Notes: generated from the sequence alone by a model not told the origin. Numbered from the stretch's first letter, positions 17,331 to 28,787 are shown. The stretch: 64,000 nt of DNA from Microbacterium luteum (GCF_015277875.1 NZ_CP063814.1:2542001-2606000), one strand, 5' to 3'. Program-made: numbers and translations.

Positions 17331-18530
17331 CTACGAGACGCCGAGCTGTGCCGAGAGGACCATGACGGCGGCGCCGCGCAGGACGATGTCCTGGCCTTGC
17401 TCCGTCATCCGCACCCGCACGCCGTCGTGGTGCGTGGCGAGCGTTCGTGCGCGGAGGGTCTCGACGGCCTGCTCGGCAAGAGCACCGTCGAGAAGTTCAC
17501 GAGGACCCGAGAGCACGATCTCGGGGAGGTCGAGGACGCCCACGATGGGCGCGAGCGCGATCCCCAGGCGCTCGCCCGCGTCGCGCAGCACGCCGGCGGC
17601 GGGTTCGGCGGTCGCGGCGATCCGGGCGGTCAGCGCTGGGACCGCCAGCCACGCCTCGAGACAGCCGATCTTGCCGCACGCGCACCGCGGGCCACCGTCG
17701 GTGCCGACGGTGACGTGACCGATCTCGCCCGCGGCGAACCGGGCGCCGCGCACCGGCTGCCCCCCGGCGAGCAGCCCGGAACCGACACCCCGACCGACCC
17801 GAACGAGGAGCACATCCTCGCTCGCGCCCCCGAAGGTGTACTCGGCGAGCACGGCAGCGTTGGCGTCGTTCGCGACGAGCACCGGCAGCCCCAGCGCCTC
17901 GCGCAGTTCGCCTTCGAGGTCGAGGCCGTCCCAGCCGAGGTTGGGGGCGGTGAGAATGACGCCATGGGCGTCGATCACACCGGGGGCGCCCACGCCGACG
18001 CCGAGCACGGGCGCATGGGCGTCGGCGACGAGGTCGCGGGCGAGCGCGATCACCGCACCGAGCGCCGCGTCGGCGTCGGCGGGCACGGCCACTTCCGACC
18101 GCACGACGATGTCGCCGTCGAGCGTGAGGACGGCGCCGAGGAAGGTTTCACTGCCCGACAGGTCGAGACCGACGATGCGATGACCGTCACGATCGAGATC
18201 GACGAGGATCGCGGGTTTTCCGGGCCGCGAGGATTCCCGGACACCCTGCTCGGCGACGAAACCGTCGGTGATGAGGCCCGCGACGAGATCGGAGATCGTC
18301 ACACGCGTGAGGCCCGTCTCCCGCGCGAGGTCGGCGCGACTCATGGCGCCGCCGTGGAAGAGGGTCTGCAGGACGAGCGAGCGGTTGTGCCCTCGCGCGT
18401 GCTCGGGCAGCACCTTCGCACCGGTGCGGGAGGCACGGGCGCGGACGAATCCGCCGGAGGGGGCGGTGTTCTCGAGGGGGGTGGCATCCGTCGAGAGGAA
18501 GGAGCCAGGCCGCAGGTCCGGAGCAGACAT
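17331..18530 (-). CDS. ROK-family transcriptional regulator of the GlcNAc locus
   Basis: A 399-residue NagC/XylR-type repressor. Residues about 45-95 hold a winged helix (LVLQTLFHGGAMSRADLARE, then LTRVTISDLVAGL). A ROK sugar-binding domain follows, with AAGEIGHVTVGTDGGPRCACGKIGCLEAW containing the zinc-type cysteines. Binding of a sugar or sugar phosphate should release it from DNA. It heads the leftward import operon. The putative operator covers its own start codon and recurs before the GH20 gene, so it probably represses both arms and itself. No ribosome site is seen; TACTAA lies 5 bases before the ATG, which fits a leaderless message. Confidence 0.92.
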   Translation of the reverse strand: MSAPDLRPGSFLSTDATPLENTAPSGGFVRARASRTGAKVLPEHARGHNRSLVLQTLFHGGAMSRADLARETGLTRVTISDLVAGLITDGFVAEQGVRESSRPGKPAILVDLDRDGHRIVGLDLSGSETFLGAVLTLDGDIVVRSEVAVPADADAALGAVIALARDLVADAHAPVLGVGVGAPGVIDAHGVILTAPNLGWDGLDLEGELREALGLPVLVANDANAAVLAEYTFGGASEDVLLVRVGRGVGSGLLAGGQPVRGARFAAGEIGHVTVGTDGGPRCACGKIGCLEAWLAVPALTARIAATAEPAAGVLRDAGERLGIALAPIVGVLDLPEIVLSGPRELLDGALAEQAVETLRARTLATHHDGVRVRMTEQGQDIVLRGAAVMVLSAQLGVS

Positions 18531-18531
18531 G

Positions 18532-18556
18532 TTTGTTAGTAGACCTTACGAACAAA
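18532..18556 (-). promoter_or_regulatory. Putative ROK operator over its own start
   Basis: Immediately upstream of the ROK start codon lies TTTGTTAGTAGACCTTAC (18532-18549), followed by GAACAAA. The outer TTTGTT and AACAAA arms and the inner GTTAGT/CCTTAC make a near-palindrome. TTTGTTAG-N4-CCTTAC is identical in pattern to 7229-7246. The TTAGT core is also reminiscent of known XylR-type ROK operators. Autoregulation is inferred. Confidence 0.6.
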
Positions 18557-18692
18557 GCCGCCGCAACCCTTTCGTCGCTTTTGCACGGCGCATTTACAAA
18601 ACCGTTACACGTCGGTGACGCTGCGGTGAGCGCATTCTCACAATCCGAGCGCATGCCCCTCGCCTACGCTGGGAGCACCGCGAAGGAGATTC

Positions 18693-19172
18693 ATGAACCG
18701 CACCCTCCCCGCCGCCGCGATGACCGCCGCGGCCCTGCTCCTGCTCGTCGGATGCACCGGCGACGCAGAGCCCGACACCGCAGCCACGGCAGCCACGGCC
18801 GAGGACGAGAGCACCGGACAGTCGCAGGACGCCCCCGGCGACGACGGCCAGAGCGTCGAGGACGCGTGCGCCGTGATCGCCCAGACGATCACCGACGCGA
18901 CCGCCGAGTTCGAAGGCGGCGATGCCGACGACCTGGCCGCGGTCGCGGAGGCCATGGAGGCCGCTGCCGCGGAGCTCGCGACCGAGGCCGGAGCGATCAC
19001 CAACGACGAGGTCGCCGCGCTGGTGCCCGATCTGCAGCAGATGTTCGCGGAGGCCGGCGAGGTGTTCGTCGCCCTCGGCGAGGGCGACGCGTCGGGGGTC
19101 GAGGATCTGGAGGAGATCGGCACCCGCTTCCAGGAGACCGGCGCGGCCTTCGAGGAGCTCTGCGCGGGCTGA
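18693..19172 (+). CDS. Small acidic lipoprotein of unknown function
   Basis: A 159-residue secreted lipoprotein. The signal sequence is MNRTLPAAAMTAAALLLLVGC with Cys21 as the lipidation site. A low-complexity Asp/Thr/Ala/Glu linker follows, then about 110 residues of amphipathic, Ala/Glu-rich helices (DDLAAVAEAMEAAAAELATE) ending in a second cysteine, ELCAG. GAAGGAGATTC is a good ribosome site and TACGCT upstream could be the -10. It has the look of small actinobacterial surface lipoproteins; no function can be assigned. Confidence 0.85.
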   Translation: MNRTLPAAAMTAAALLLLVGCTGDAEPDTAATAATAEDESTGQSQDAPGDDGQSVEDACAVIAQTITDATAEFEGGDADDLAAVAEAMEAAAAELATEAGAITNDEVAALVPDLQQMFAEAGEVFVALGEGDASGVEDLEEIGTRFQETGAAFEELCAG

Positions 19173-19265
19173 ACGATTCTCGGCAGACCGTGATCAATCC
19201 GTAGCACGCCCGCATCCGGCCTCCTTTACCATGGATGAACGTGCAGAGCAGGCGGGGGTGAGCGC

Positions 19266-20768
19266 GTGACGGATGTCGTGACACGACCGGACGCGGGTGT
19301 CGACGAGGGTGCGGGCGGACCGACCTCGGGCGACGACGCGACGGTTCCGACCGATCCCACCTACGAGTGGGCCCCGGTCGAGCCGGAGCCGCGCAAACGG
19401 CGCATCGGCCTGTGGATCGGTATCGGCGCGGGGGCCGTGGCCCTCGGCGCGGCCGCAGCATCGCTCGTGCTCATCGCGCCCGGCACATCGGTCGCCGGCG
19501 TCCATGTCGGCTTCATGACGCAGGGCGCCGCCGCCGACGCCATCTCCGGCCGACTCGCCGAGACGACCGTCGTGCTCGCCGGTGACGGGGGCGACGCCCG
19601 TGTCTCCGGCGCCGACCTCGGAGCGACCGTCGAGGCACAGGCTCTCGCCGAGACCGCCTTCGCCGAGCATCCCCTCTGGAATGTCACGGCGTGGTTCCCC
19701 GAACCCCTCGACGCCCCCGTGGCGATCGACGAGGCCGTCGCTGCCGAAGCCCTCGCCGCGGCCGTCCCGGCGATGTACACGGATCCCGTCGACGCCGAGG
19801 TGGCCTTCGACGCCGACAGCACCGCCTACGTCGTGACGCCCGGCGTCGACGGAACCGGCGTCGATGCCGGCGCGGTGCGCGAGAGCCTCGCCACCGCGTT
19901 CGCGGCCGGCGAGACCACGATCGAGGTCGACGCCGTCGCCTCGCCGGTCTCGCCCGAACGGGAGACCTACGTCGCCGAGGCGACGGCCGCGCGCCTGAAC
20001 ACGATGCTCGACGAGGCCGGGTTCTACGTCGGCGACGAACGGGTCGTTCCGATCGAGGCCTCGACGCTCGCCTCCTGGATCACGCTGTCCCCCGGCGAGC
20101 GCGGCACCCTCGACATCGCCGTCGACGAGTCCGCCGTGCAGGAGGTCGTGGACACCCTGCCCGAGGCTGTGAACCGCGACCCGGTGAACAACAAGATCCT
20201 CGTGAACATGGCCGGCACGACCCTCGCGGAAGAGAACGAGGGCACCGTCGGCCGCGAACTGGAGACCACCGACGGCATCGCCGCAGGTTTCTCCGAGCAG
20301 GTCGCCACCGCGAACGGCGCGTACCAGCTCCCGGTGGTCGAGACCCCCTACGAGACTGCCGAGGTGGTGCGTCTGCTCGAGGTCGACCTGAGCTCGCAGA
20401 TGCTGTACCTGAAGGAGAACGACCGGGTCGTCGACAGCTGGGCGATCTCGAGCGGTCAGAGCAACACACCGACCTACACCGGTCGCTACACGGTTCACGC
20501 GCACCTCACGAGTCAGACCATGCGCGGCAGCGAGCGCGACGCCAACGGCGACGTGCTCCGTGATGCCAACGGCGATCCGGTGACCTACACGACCCCCGAC
20601 GTCAAGTGGGTCATGTACTTCAACGGCGACCAGGCCTTCCACGGCGTCTACTGGCACTCCAACTGGGGCACGCCGATGAGCCACGGATGCGTCGGCATGC
20701 CCGAGTGGCGGGCCGAGCAGATCTTCAACTGGACCGCCAACGGCACCGACGTGTGGATCCACGCCTGA
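19266..20768 (+). CDS. L,D-transpeptidase (YkuD) with peptidoglycan-binding domains
   Basis: A 500-residue cell-wall cross-linking enzyme. A cytoplasmic acidic N-terminus is followed by one membrane anchor at residues about 45-70. Then come extracellular repeats of the PG_binding_4 type (FDADSTAYVVTPGVDG). The C-terminal YkuD catalytic domain carries HGVYWHSNWG and MSHGCVGMP with catalytic Cys475. It forms 3-3 or lipoprotein-type links in peptidoglycan. GTG 19266 follows a GGGGG run. It converges on icd with a strong shared terminator. Confidence 0.93.
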   Translation: MTDVVTRPDAGVDEGAGGPTSGDDATVPTDPTYEWAPVEPEPRKRRIGLWIGIGAGAVALGAAAASLVLIAPGTSVAGVHVGFMTQGAAADAISGRLAETTVVLAGDGGDARVSGADLGATVEAQALAETAFAEHPLWNVTAWFPEPLDAPVAIDEAVAAEALAAAVPAMYTDPVDAEVAFDADSTAYVVTPGVDGTGVDAGAVRESLATAFAAGETTIEVDAVASPVSPERETYVAEATAARLNTMLDEAGFYVGDERVVPIEASTLASWITLSPGERGTLDIAVDESAVQEVVDTLPEAVNRDPVNNKILVNMAGTTLAEENEGTVGRELETTDGIAAGFSEQVATANGAYQLPVVETPYETAEVVRLLEVDLSSQMLYLKENDRVVDSWAISSGQSNTPTYTGRYTVHAHLTSQTMRGSERDANGDVLRDANGDPVTYTTPDVKWVMYFNGDQAFHGVYWHSNWGTPMSHGCVGMPEWRAEQIFNWTANGTDVWIHA

Positions 20769-20803
20769 GCCCGAGCGACATCGCCGCCCGCTGACAACGC
20801 GAC

Positions 20804-20854
20804 CGCACGAGAACGGCGCCCCAACCCGCGAGGGTGAGGCGCCGTTCTCGTGCG
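20804..20854. terminator. Bidirectional rho-independent-type hairpin between L,D-transpeptidase and icd
   Basis: GCACGAGAACGGCGCC (20805-20820) and its perfect complement (20838-20853), extended by one more pair, give a 17-bp stem with a 17-base loop. It is centred between two convergent stop codons. No long T-run follows, as is usual for high-GC actinobacterial terminators. Confidence 0.85.
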
Positions 20855-20862
20855 AGCCGGAC

Positions 20863-23082
<2,220 letters not shown>

Positions 23083-23130
23083 CTGTTCGTCTTTCGCTCG
23101 GTTGTCGTTCCAGCCTAACGCAGGCGCCTG

Positions 23131-23152
23131 TTTATCTTGACGTCAAGATAAA
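23131..23152 (-). promoter_or_regulatory. Perfect 22-base palindromic operator upstream of icd
   Basis: TTTATCTTGAC is followed directly by its exact complement, giving a 22-base perfect palindrome centred on TTGACGTCAA. On the minus strand it ends 13 bases before the TAGGCT -10 box, so it covers the -35 region. A related CTTGACGTCGAG lies before sucC. The regulator is not identifiable from the window. Confidence 0.75.
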
Positions 23153-23213
23153 TCGGTTGCGGCCCGTGACGGCGTGCGTGTGTGGCGACGGGGTTACCGG
23201 CTAGCCTGTGCGT

Positions 23214-23666
23214 ATGGCCGAGCTGCGACTTGTCGAACTGTCCGCCGCGACGATCGTCGCAGTCAACAACATGTCCCTCAAGCCCGGACAGGAGCAGTTC
23301 CTCGCTCCGGTGAGCTATGGGATCGCCGCGACGGTCGCGGATCCGCGCACATCCTGGCAGCGGGTCGTCCTCGACGCGAACGAGGTCGTCGGCTTCGTCA
23401 GCGCCGGCTTCGATCCCGAAGCGCCCGAGGAGCACTTCCGCTCCGTGCTGTGGCGCATCAACGTCGACGCCGACGACCAGGGCCGCGGCATCGGCCGCTT
23501 CGCCATCGAGAAGCTGCTCGACGAGGCGCGCGACCGTGGCCTCGACAAGCTCAACGTCATCTACGAAGAGGGCGAAGCCGGACCCGAGGCGTTCTTCACG
23601 CGCATGGGCTTCACCCCGGTGGGTGAGACGGAGTACGGTGAGGTCATCGCCGAGATCCGTCTCTGA
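23214..23666 (+). CDS. GNAT-family N-acetyltransferase
   Basis: A 150-residue acetyl-CoA-dependent acetyltransferase. The acetyl-CoA loop is DDQGRGIGRFAIEKLLDEA around residues 86-105, and the C-terminal FFTRMGFTPVGETEYGE is typical. The ATG at 23214 is preferred over the GTG two codons earlier because TAGCCT at 23202-23207 ends 6 bases before it, fitting a leaderless message. Substrate is unknown; amine or small-molecule acetylation is possible. It stands alone, divergent from icd, with its own terminator. Confidence 0.9.
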   Translation: MAELRLVELSAATIVAVNNMSLKPGQEQFLAPVSYGIAATVADPRTSWQRVVLDANEVVGFVSAGFDPEAPEEHFRSVLWRINVDADDQGRGIGRFAIEKLLDEARDRGLDKLNVIYEEGEAGPEAFFTRMGFTPVGETEYGEVIAEIRL

Positions 23667-23697
23667 CGGGCGGCGATCGGCCCACCCCTCAAAACAA

Positions 23698-23729
23698 GGT
23701 CCCGGTCGCCGCATTCCGGCGGCGGGGCC
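23698..23729 (+). terminator. Hairpin after the GNAT gene
   Basis: GGTCCC at 23698 pairs with GGGGCC ending at 23729 (one G-T pair), and CGCCG pairs with CGGCG around a CATTC loop. It starts 31 bases after the GNAT stop. Confidence 0.6.
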
Positions 23730-24037
23730 TCGGATTCCCCTCCCCCACCGAGGCTCCGTCGCCCTCGCATCACCCCGGCCCGCCGCGCATCCGCGCCCGC
23801 CCGCGCCCGCCGCGCATCCGAGCCCGCCGCGCATCCCCCACCCGCCCCTTCCCAAGGTCGGAGAATCGGCCGGATGTCGGAGGATTCGGCCGTCATTCTC
23901 CGACATCGGCGCGATTCTCCGACATCGGCGGAACGAGGCGGCGGGATGCACCCTCCACAGGCCGGTCGCGGGAACGCACGCTCCACAGTTCCGGCGCCCG
24001 GTAGCCGCAGTGACGGCTGAGCGGGCATCGTGTCGGC
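23730..24037. other. Non-coding interval with short GC repeats
   Basis: No gene is seen here. The interval has a proline-codon-like C-rich tract with three copies of CCCGCCGCGCATCC (23779-23792, 23806-23819, 23823-23836), then the four-unit palindromic element annotated separately, and then about 110 bases of plain leader before the AbiEi/DUF559-type gene. Confidence 0.6.
23856..23929. repeat. Four-unit palindromic element, left copy
   Basis: Four versions of the 14-mer GATGTCGGAGAATC occur at roughly 19-20 base spacing: two forward (from 23856 and 23873) and two reverse (from 23895 and 23913). The pair-and-mirror order lets the element fold into one long hairpin. The same arrangement recurs at 24881-24953 on the other side of the AbiEi/DUF559-type gene. 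Candidate roles are a REP/BIME-like repeat or paired operator sites. Confidence 0.75.
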
Positions 24038-24871
24038 ATGGATGTGAAGAGCTGGCTGGCCGCGCGCGCGGGAATCGCCCATCGCGACGAGGTGGGTCGG
24101 GCCGGATTCACCACGGGTGCCGTGTCCGCCGCCGTCCGGGCCGGGCGCGTGCGCCGGATCCGCCGCGTGTGGATTGCCCTCCCGCGCGGCGACGGCGAAC
24201 TGATCCGGGCCGCAGAACTCGGTGGACGGGTCGCGTGCCTCTCGGTCGCGCGACGCCGGGGGTGGTGGATCCCGGAGCAGGTCGACGTGCAGCCGCATCT
24301 GCACTTCCGCCCCAACGGTCGAGCGGTGCCGTTCGACGGCGTCTCGCACTGGACGAAGCCGCTCTCCCCGGTGTCGCCGTCATCGCTGCTCGAATCCGTC
24401 GAGGATGCACTGGCCCACATCGCATCGTGCCTCGACCGCGAGGCGGCCCTCGTGGTGTGGGAATCAGCCATCCGCTCCGAGAACCTCTCGACAGACGCGC
24501 TCCGCTCGGTGCGGTGGCGCTCACGCGCGTCGGCCGAGTGCGCCGCCGAGGTCAACGGGCTCTCCGACTCGGGCCTCGAGACGATCGCGATCGTGCGCCT
24601 GTCGCGCTGGGGTGTGCCGATCCGCCAGCAGCTCTACCTCGCCGGGCACCCGGTCGATCTCCTGATCGGTGACCGCCTGGTCGTTCAGCTCGACGGGTTC
24701 GCGCATCACTCGACGTCGAAGGACCGCACGCGCGACCTGCGGCACGACGCCGAGCTTCGTCTGCGCGGATACACGGTGCTGCGATTCAGCTACGCACAGG
24801 TGATCCACGACTGGCCGGCCGTCGAGCGGACGATCGGGCGAGCCATGGCCGCCGGCGCCCACCTCGCATGA
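24038..24871 (+). CDS. AbiEi-antitoxin-like / DUF559 nuclease-fold protein
   Basis: A 277-residue two-part protein. The N-terminal 60 or so residues look like the AbiEi antitoxin helix-turn-helix type (GIAHRDEVGRAGFTTGAVSAAV then RAGRVRRIRRVWIAL). The C-terminal part has the DUF559/Vsr-like pattern of the PD-(D/E)XK fold: LSDSGLETIAIVRL, GHPVDLLIGDRLVVQLDGFAHH, then DLRHDAELRLRGYTVLRFSY. The usual acidic residue before the core Asp is Gln here (VQLDG), so activity is uncertain. No toxin gene of the AbiEii type is adjacent. It is bracketed by two four-unit palindromic elements, which hints at self-regulation or spread as a cassette. No convincing ribosome site is seen. Confidence 0.75.
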   Translation: MDVKSWLAARAGIAHRDEVGRAGFTTGAVSAAVRAGRVRRIRRVWIALPRGDGELIRAAELGGRVACLSVARRRGWWIPEQVDVQPHLHFRPNGRAVPFDGVSHWTKPLSPVSPSSLLESVEDALAHIASCLDREAALVVWESAIRSENLSTDALRSVRWRSRASAECAAEVNGLSDSGLETIAIVRLSRWGVPIRQQLYLAGHPVDLLIGDRLVVQLDGFAHHSTSKDRTRDLRHDAELRLRGYTVLRFSYAQVIHDWPAVERTIGRAMAAGAHLA

Positions 24872-24880
24872 CCCACTCCG

Positions 24881-24953
24881 GATGTCGGAGAATCGAGCCG
24901 ATGTCGGGGAATCCGACGTGAATCCTCCGACATCCGACCGATTCTCCGACCTC
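24881..24953. repeat. Four-unit palindromic element, right copy
   Basis: GATGTCGGAGAATC (24881-24894) and GATGTCGGGGAATC (24900-24913) are followed by reverse forms from 24920 and 24940, again at about 20-base steps. It begins 9 bases after the AbiEi/DUF559-type stop. Sequence between units differs from the left copy while the units are kept, so the units are what is conserved. It could also act as a terminator. Confidence 0.75.
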
Positions 24954-24970
24954 CGCGCGGCCGCGAGGGC

Positions 24971-25050
24971 CCGGCGTCCCTGGGCATCAGACCAGGGACT
25001 GCTGCCAAGCCCGGCGTCCCTGGGCGTCAGACCAGGGACTGCTGCCAAGC
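24971..25050 (-). repeat. 40-base tandem duplication containing a terminator hairpin
   Basis: Bases 24971-25010 repeat 25011-25050 with a single mismatch (24986 against 25026). The second copy holds the last codons and stop of the ABC exporter gene. Each copy contains TCCCTGG-N8-CCAGGGA, a 7-bp hairpin over or next to the stop. The effect is two tandem terminators made by a recent duplication. Confidence 0.85.
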
Positions 25051-26841
25051 ACTGTGGAGCTGAGCGAACTTGCCGTCACCGGCGATCAGGGCCGCGGGAG
25101 CGTCATCCTCGATGATGCGTCCGTGCTCCATGACGAGCACGCGGTCCGCGATCGCGACGGTGGACAGCCGGTGCGCGATGATGATCGCGGTGCGATCCGC
25201 GAGCAGGGTCTGGAGCGCCTCCTGGATCAGACGCTCGCTCGGGATGTCGAGCGAGGCGGTCGCCTCGTCGAGGATGAGCACGGCCGGATTCGCCAGGAAC
25301 GCCCGGGCGAACGAGATCAGCTGCCGCTGCCCCGCCGACACCCGGCCGCCGCGCTTGTTCACATCGGTCGCGTAGCCGTCGGGAAGCGCCTCGATGAACT
25401 CGTGCGCGCCGACGGCGCGCGCGGCATCCTGGATCTCCTCGATCGTCGCGTCGGGCTTGCCCAGCGCGATGTTGTCGGCAACCGTGCCGCTGAACAGGTA
25501 CGCCTCCTGCGTGACCATGACGATGGCCCGTCGCAGGTCTTTCGGATGCAGCTGACGCAGGTCGACGTCGTCCAGGGTGATGGCGCCGCGGGTGGGGTCG
25601 TAGAACCGCGAGACGAGCTTGGCCAGGGTCGACTTGCCCGCACCCGTCGTTCCCACCAGCGCGATGGTCTGTCCGGCGGGGATGTCCAGCGTGAAGTCGG
25701 GCAGGATCACCCGGTCCTCGGAGTATCCGAAGCGCACGTCGTCGAAGCGCACGTGACCGCGCGCCCGCCACAGGTCGACCGGCTTCGCCGGGTCGGGCAC
25801 CGTCGGCTCCTCCTCGAGCACGCCCGAGACCTTCTCGAGCGCGGCGGTGGCCGACTGGTAGGAGTTGAGGAAGAACGCCACCTCCTGCAGCGGCGAGAAG
25901 AAGTTCCGAACGTAGAGGACCGCCCCCACGAGGGTTCCGATCGCCATCGCACCCTCGGCCACGCGCACGCCGCCCCAGAAGACGATGAGGGCGAGCGACA
26001 CCGACGCGATGGCCATGAGTCCCGGCTCGAACGTGCCGAAGAGGCGGATCGAGCGCATGTTGACGTCGCGGTACCGCATCGCGAGGCCGCCGAACTCGTC
26101 GTCGTTGCGCGGCTCCTTTCGGAACGCCTTCACCGCCCGCACACCCGTCATCGTCTCGACGAACTTCACGATCACCTGGGCGCTGATCACACGCGACTCC
26201 CGGTAGACCAGCTGGGAGCGCAGGTAGAACCACCGCATGAGGAAGAAGAGGGGGATGCCCATCAGCACGATGATGACGCCGGACTGCCAATCGAGCAGCA
26301 GCAGCGCGGCGAGCGTGAACACGCCGTAGAGGAGCCCCGAGACGAGCTCGTTGAGACCGCCGTCGAGCAGCTCGCGGATGGTGTCGAGGTCACTCGTCTG
26401 CCGCGAGATGATGCGGCCGGAGGTGTAGGACTCGTGGAACTCCAGGCTCAGGCGCTGGGTGTGCAGGAAGATCCGCTTGCGCAGGTCGAGCATGATCGCC
26501 TGGGTCAGCCGCGCCGCGACGACGGCGTACCAGCCGACGAGACCGGCACCTCCGAACGCCGTGAGCAGGTAGACGGCGACGACACCCACCGTCGGCATCC
26601 AATCCATCCGATCGACGGCTGCGGGGAGGGCCGTGTTGATGCCGTAGGTGATCAGAGCGGGGCCGGCCACGCGCAGCACCGTCGACACGATGAGCACGGC
26701 TGCGGCCAGCACGAGCTGCCAGCGAAGGGTGCTCACGAGCGAGCCGAGCAGGCGCAGCGAGCGCCGCCGGATCGCCCGGCTCTCCTCGCGGGTGTAATCG
26801 GAGCGGTCCTCGCCGCGGGTTCCGATGATGCCGGTGCTCAC
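25027..26841 (-). CDS. Heterodimeric ABC exporter, subunit with canonical catalytic Glu
   Basis: A 604-residue half-transporter: about six membrane helices, then an ATPase domain. Walker [11 protein letters not shown]-loop [12 protein letters not shown], Walker [13 protein letters not shown] and H-loop IAHRLST are all standard, but the signature is VSAGQRQL instead of LSGGQ. The partner gene upstream has the opposite defects, so the pair should form one active and one degenerate ATP site, as in BmrCD or TM287/288. GTG 26841 overlaps the partner stop by GTGA. Cargo is probably a drug or lipid; multidrug efflux is inference. The 3' end is duplicated. Confidence 0.93.
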   Translation of the reverse strand: MSTGIIGTRGEDRSDYTREESRAIRRRSLRLLGSLVSTLRWQLVLAAAVLIVSTVLRVAGPALITYGINTALPAAVDRMDWMPTVGVVAVYLLTAFGGAGLVGWYAVVAARLTQAIMLDLRKRIFLHTQRLSLEFHESYTSGRIISRQTSDLDTIRELLDGGLNELVSGLLYGVFTLAALLLLDWQSGVIIVLMGIPLFFLMRWFYLRSQLVYRESRVISAQVIVKFVETMTGVRAVKAFRKEPRNDDEFGGLAMRYRDVNMRSIRLFGTFEPGLMAIASVSLALIVFWGGVRVAEGAMAIGTLVGAVLYVRNFFSPLQEVAFFLNSYQSATAALEKVSGVLEEEPTVPDPAKPVDLWRARGHVRFDDVRFGYSEDRVILPDFTLDIPAGQTIALVGTTGAGKSTLAKLVSRFYDPTRGAITLDDVDLRQLHPKDLRRAIVMVTQEAYLFSGTVADNIALGKPDATIEEIQDAARAVGAHEFIEALPDGYATDVNKRGGRVSAGQRQLISFARAFLANPAVLILDEATASLDIPSERLIQEALQTLLADRTAIIIAHRLSTVAIADRVLVMEHGRIIEDDAPAALIAGDGKFAQLHSAWQQSLV

Positions 26842-28673
26842 AGGTTCACCTCCGTCTCGCGCGCACGCGCTTCGTCGTCTTCGAGGCTCGAGATCACATG
26901 CCGGTAGTGGGCGCTCTCGCGCAGCAGATCGGAGTGCGCCCCGACCGCGGTGACCTTTCCGGCCTCGAGCAGGGCGACCCGATCGGCGAGCATCACCGTC
27001 GACGGGCGGTGCGCGACGATCATCGCCGTGGTGTCGTGCAGCACCTCGCGCAGCGCATCCTCCACGAGCGCCTCGGTGTCGACGTCGAGGGCGGACAGCG
27101 GGTCGTCGAGCACGAGGATCGACGGCCGTGCGGCAACGGCGCGGGCCAGCGCGAGACGCTGACGCTGCCCGCCGGACAGGCTCAGGCCCTCCTCGCCGAT
27201 CACGGTGTCCACGCCGTTCGGCAGATCGTCGACGAAGTGCGCCTGCGCCACCTGCAGCGCTTCGCGCAGGATGCGCTCGGCCTCCTCGCTGCCCGGCTCG
27301 AGGTCTTCGCGCCCCAGCAGCACGTTCTCCCGCACGGTCTGCGAGAACAGGGTGGCGTCCTCGAACGCCATGCCCACGTGCGTGCGCAGCTCCGCGAGCG
27401 TGAGGTCGCGCACGTCGACGCCGTCGACGGTGACACGCCCCGCGGTGACGTCGTACAGGCGCCCGGGAAGGGTCGTGAGGGTCGTCTTCCCCGAACCGGT
27501 CAGGCCGACGAGGGCCATCGTCTCCCCCGGACGCAGCACGAGGTCGACGCCGTCGAGCAGATCTCGCTCGTGGTCGCGCGCATCCTGGTAGCGGAAATGG
27601 ACCCCCTCGAACGCGAGCTCGCCGCGGGGCTCGGCGATCGTCTTCGGCTCGTCCGGATCGACGATGGGGTTCTGCTCGTCGAAGACCTCGAAGATGCGGT
27701 CGGTCGCGGTGCGCGCATCCAGCAGGAACGAGAACAGGAACCCGATCGACTCGACCGGCCACCGCAGGATGGTCGTCATCGCGAAGAATGCCACCAGCTC
27801 CCCGACGCCGAGCTGCCCCAGGGCGACCAGGTAGATTCCCGCGCCGAGGCAGAGCGCGAACGCGATGTCGGGCAGCAGCACGAGCCAGAACCAGATCCAC
27901 CCCACCGCGCGCGCCTTGTCGAGCTCGGTCTCGCGGAGGGTCTCGGCCTGACGGGTGAACTTCTTGAGCGCGTGCGAGCCGCGGCCGAATGCTTTGAGCA
28001 CCCGGATGCCGTGGACGCTCTCCTCCACGCTCGTCGCCAGGTCGCCTGCCTGATCCTGGCTCTGCCGTGCGAGCACCCCGTAGGTCTTCTCGAACCGGTA
28101 CCCGGCGTACCACAGCGGTGCCGAGGTCACGAGGAAGATCGTGCCGAGCACCCAGTGCCAGCGGAACAGCAGCGCCGCACCGACGAGGATCGTCAGCACG
28201 TTCACGACGAGGAGCACGAGTCCGAACGCGATCCAGCGACGCAGCATGCTGATGTCCTGCATCATGCGGCTGAGCAGCTGACCCGACTGCCACCGGTCGT
28301 GGAACGCGACAGGCAGGCGCTGCAGACGCGAGTAGAACGTCTGCCGGATGTCGTACTCCATGAGCGTCGCCGGTGCCAGCACGAACCACCGCCGCAGCCA
28401 CACCATGAGGGCCTCGGCCAGGCCGAGGCCGAGGATCGCGGCGGCTCCCCACGCGATGAGAACCGTCGAGCCCGAGGCGATCGGGCCGCGCACGACCTCC
28501 TCGAGGATGAGCGGGATCATGAGGGCGAGGATGCTCGCGCCGAGAGCGCTCACGGCGCCGAGCGCCAGTCGCGGCAGGACGGGCTTGGCGAACGGGATGA
28601 GGCGCGCGAGCGCGCGCGGCGTCGAGAGGCGGTGCGGAGTCGGATCGGTCTGATCAGGAGCGGTGGTGGTCAT
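26838..28673 (-). CDS. Heterodimeric ABC exporter, subunit with degenerate ATP site
   Basis: A 611-residue half-transporter with N-terminal membrane domain and C-terminal ATPase. Walker [10 protein letters not shown] and signature LSGGQRQR are intact. The Q-loop glutamine is Glu ([10 protein letters not shown]) and the catalytic Glu after Walker B is Asp ([12 protein letters not shown]), the marks of the non-catalytic site in asymmetric exporters. ATG 28673 has AAGGATC before it. A 25-codon ORF with a perfect ribosome site and a GC hairpin stand between the promoter and this gene, which suggests attenuation control. It overlaps the second subunit by 4 bases. Confidence 0.93.
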   Translation of the reverse strand: MTTTAPDQTDPTPHRLSTPRALARLIPFAKPVLPRLALGAVSALGASILALMIPLILEEVVRGPIASGSTVLIAWGAAAILGLGLAEALMVWLRRWFVLAPATLMEYDIRQTFYSRLQRLPVAFHDRWQSGQLLSRMMQDISMLRRWIAFGLVLLVVNVLTILVGAALLFRWHWVLGTIFLVTSAPLWYAGYRFEKTYGVLARQSQDQAGDLATSVEESVHGIRVLKAFGRGSHALKKFTRQAETLRETELDKARAVGWIWFWLVLLPDIAFALCLGAGIYLVALGQLGVGELVAFFAMTTILRWPVESIGFLFSFLLDARTATDRIFEVFDEQNPIVDPDEPKTIAEPRGELAFEGVHFRYQDARDHERDLLDGVDLVLRPGETMALVGLTGSGKTTLTTLPGRLYDVTAGRVTVDGVDVRDLTLAELRTHVGMAFEDATLFSQTVRENVLLGREDLEPGSEEAERILREALQVAQAHFVDDLPNGVDTVIGEEGLSLSGGQRQRLALARAVAARPSILVLDDPLSALDVDTEALVEDALREVLHDTTAMIVAHRPSTVMLADRVALLEAGKVTAVGAHSDLLRESAHYRHVISSLEDDEARARETEVNL

Positions 28674-28787
28674 GATCCTTGTGGGAGTGGTGGAGCGGAC
28701 CGCGCAGATGAAGCGGTGGGGCGGCGCCGGATGGCGCAGAGATCGGAGGGCGTGCGATCAGGTGAACGCACGGACGGGACAGAAGAT

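Noticed and set aside
23779..23836. Small proline-rich gene in the C-rich repeat tract
   Set aside because: No start with a ribosome site and the frame is not maintained through the repeats.
24038..24871. A complete type IV toxin-antitoxin system
   Set aside because: No AbiEii-like nucleotidyltransferase toxin is adjacent on either side; only the antitoxin-like DNA-binding part is seen.
25027..28452. An 1141-residue frame suggesting a fused ABC exporter
   Set aside because: The first half is arginine/alanine-rich shadow sequence; the real gene starts at GTG 26841 in overlap with its partner.
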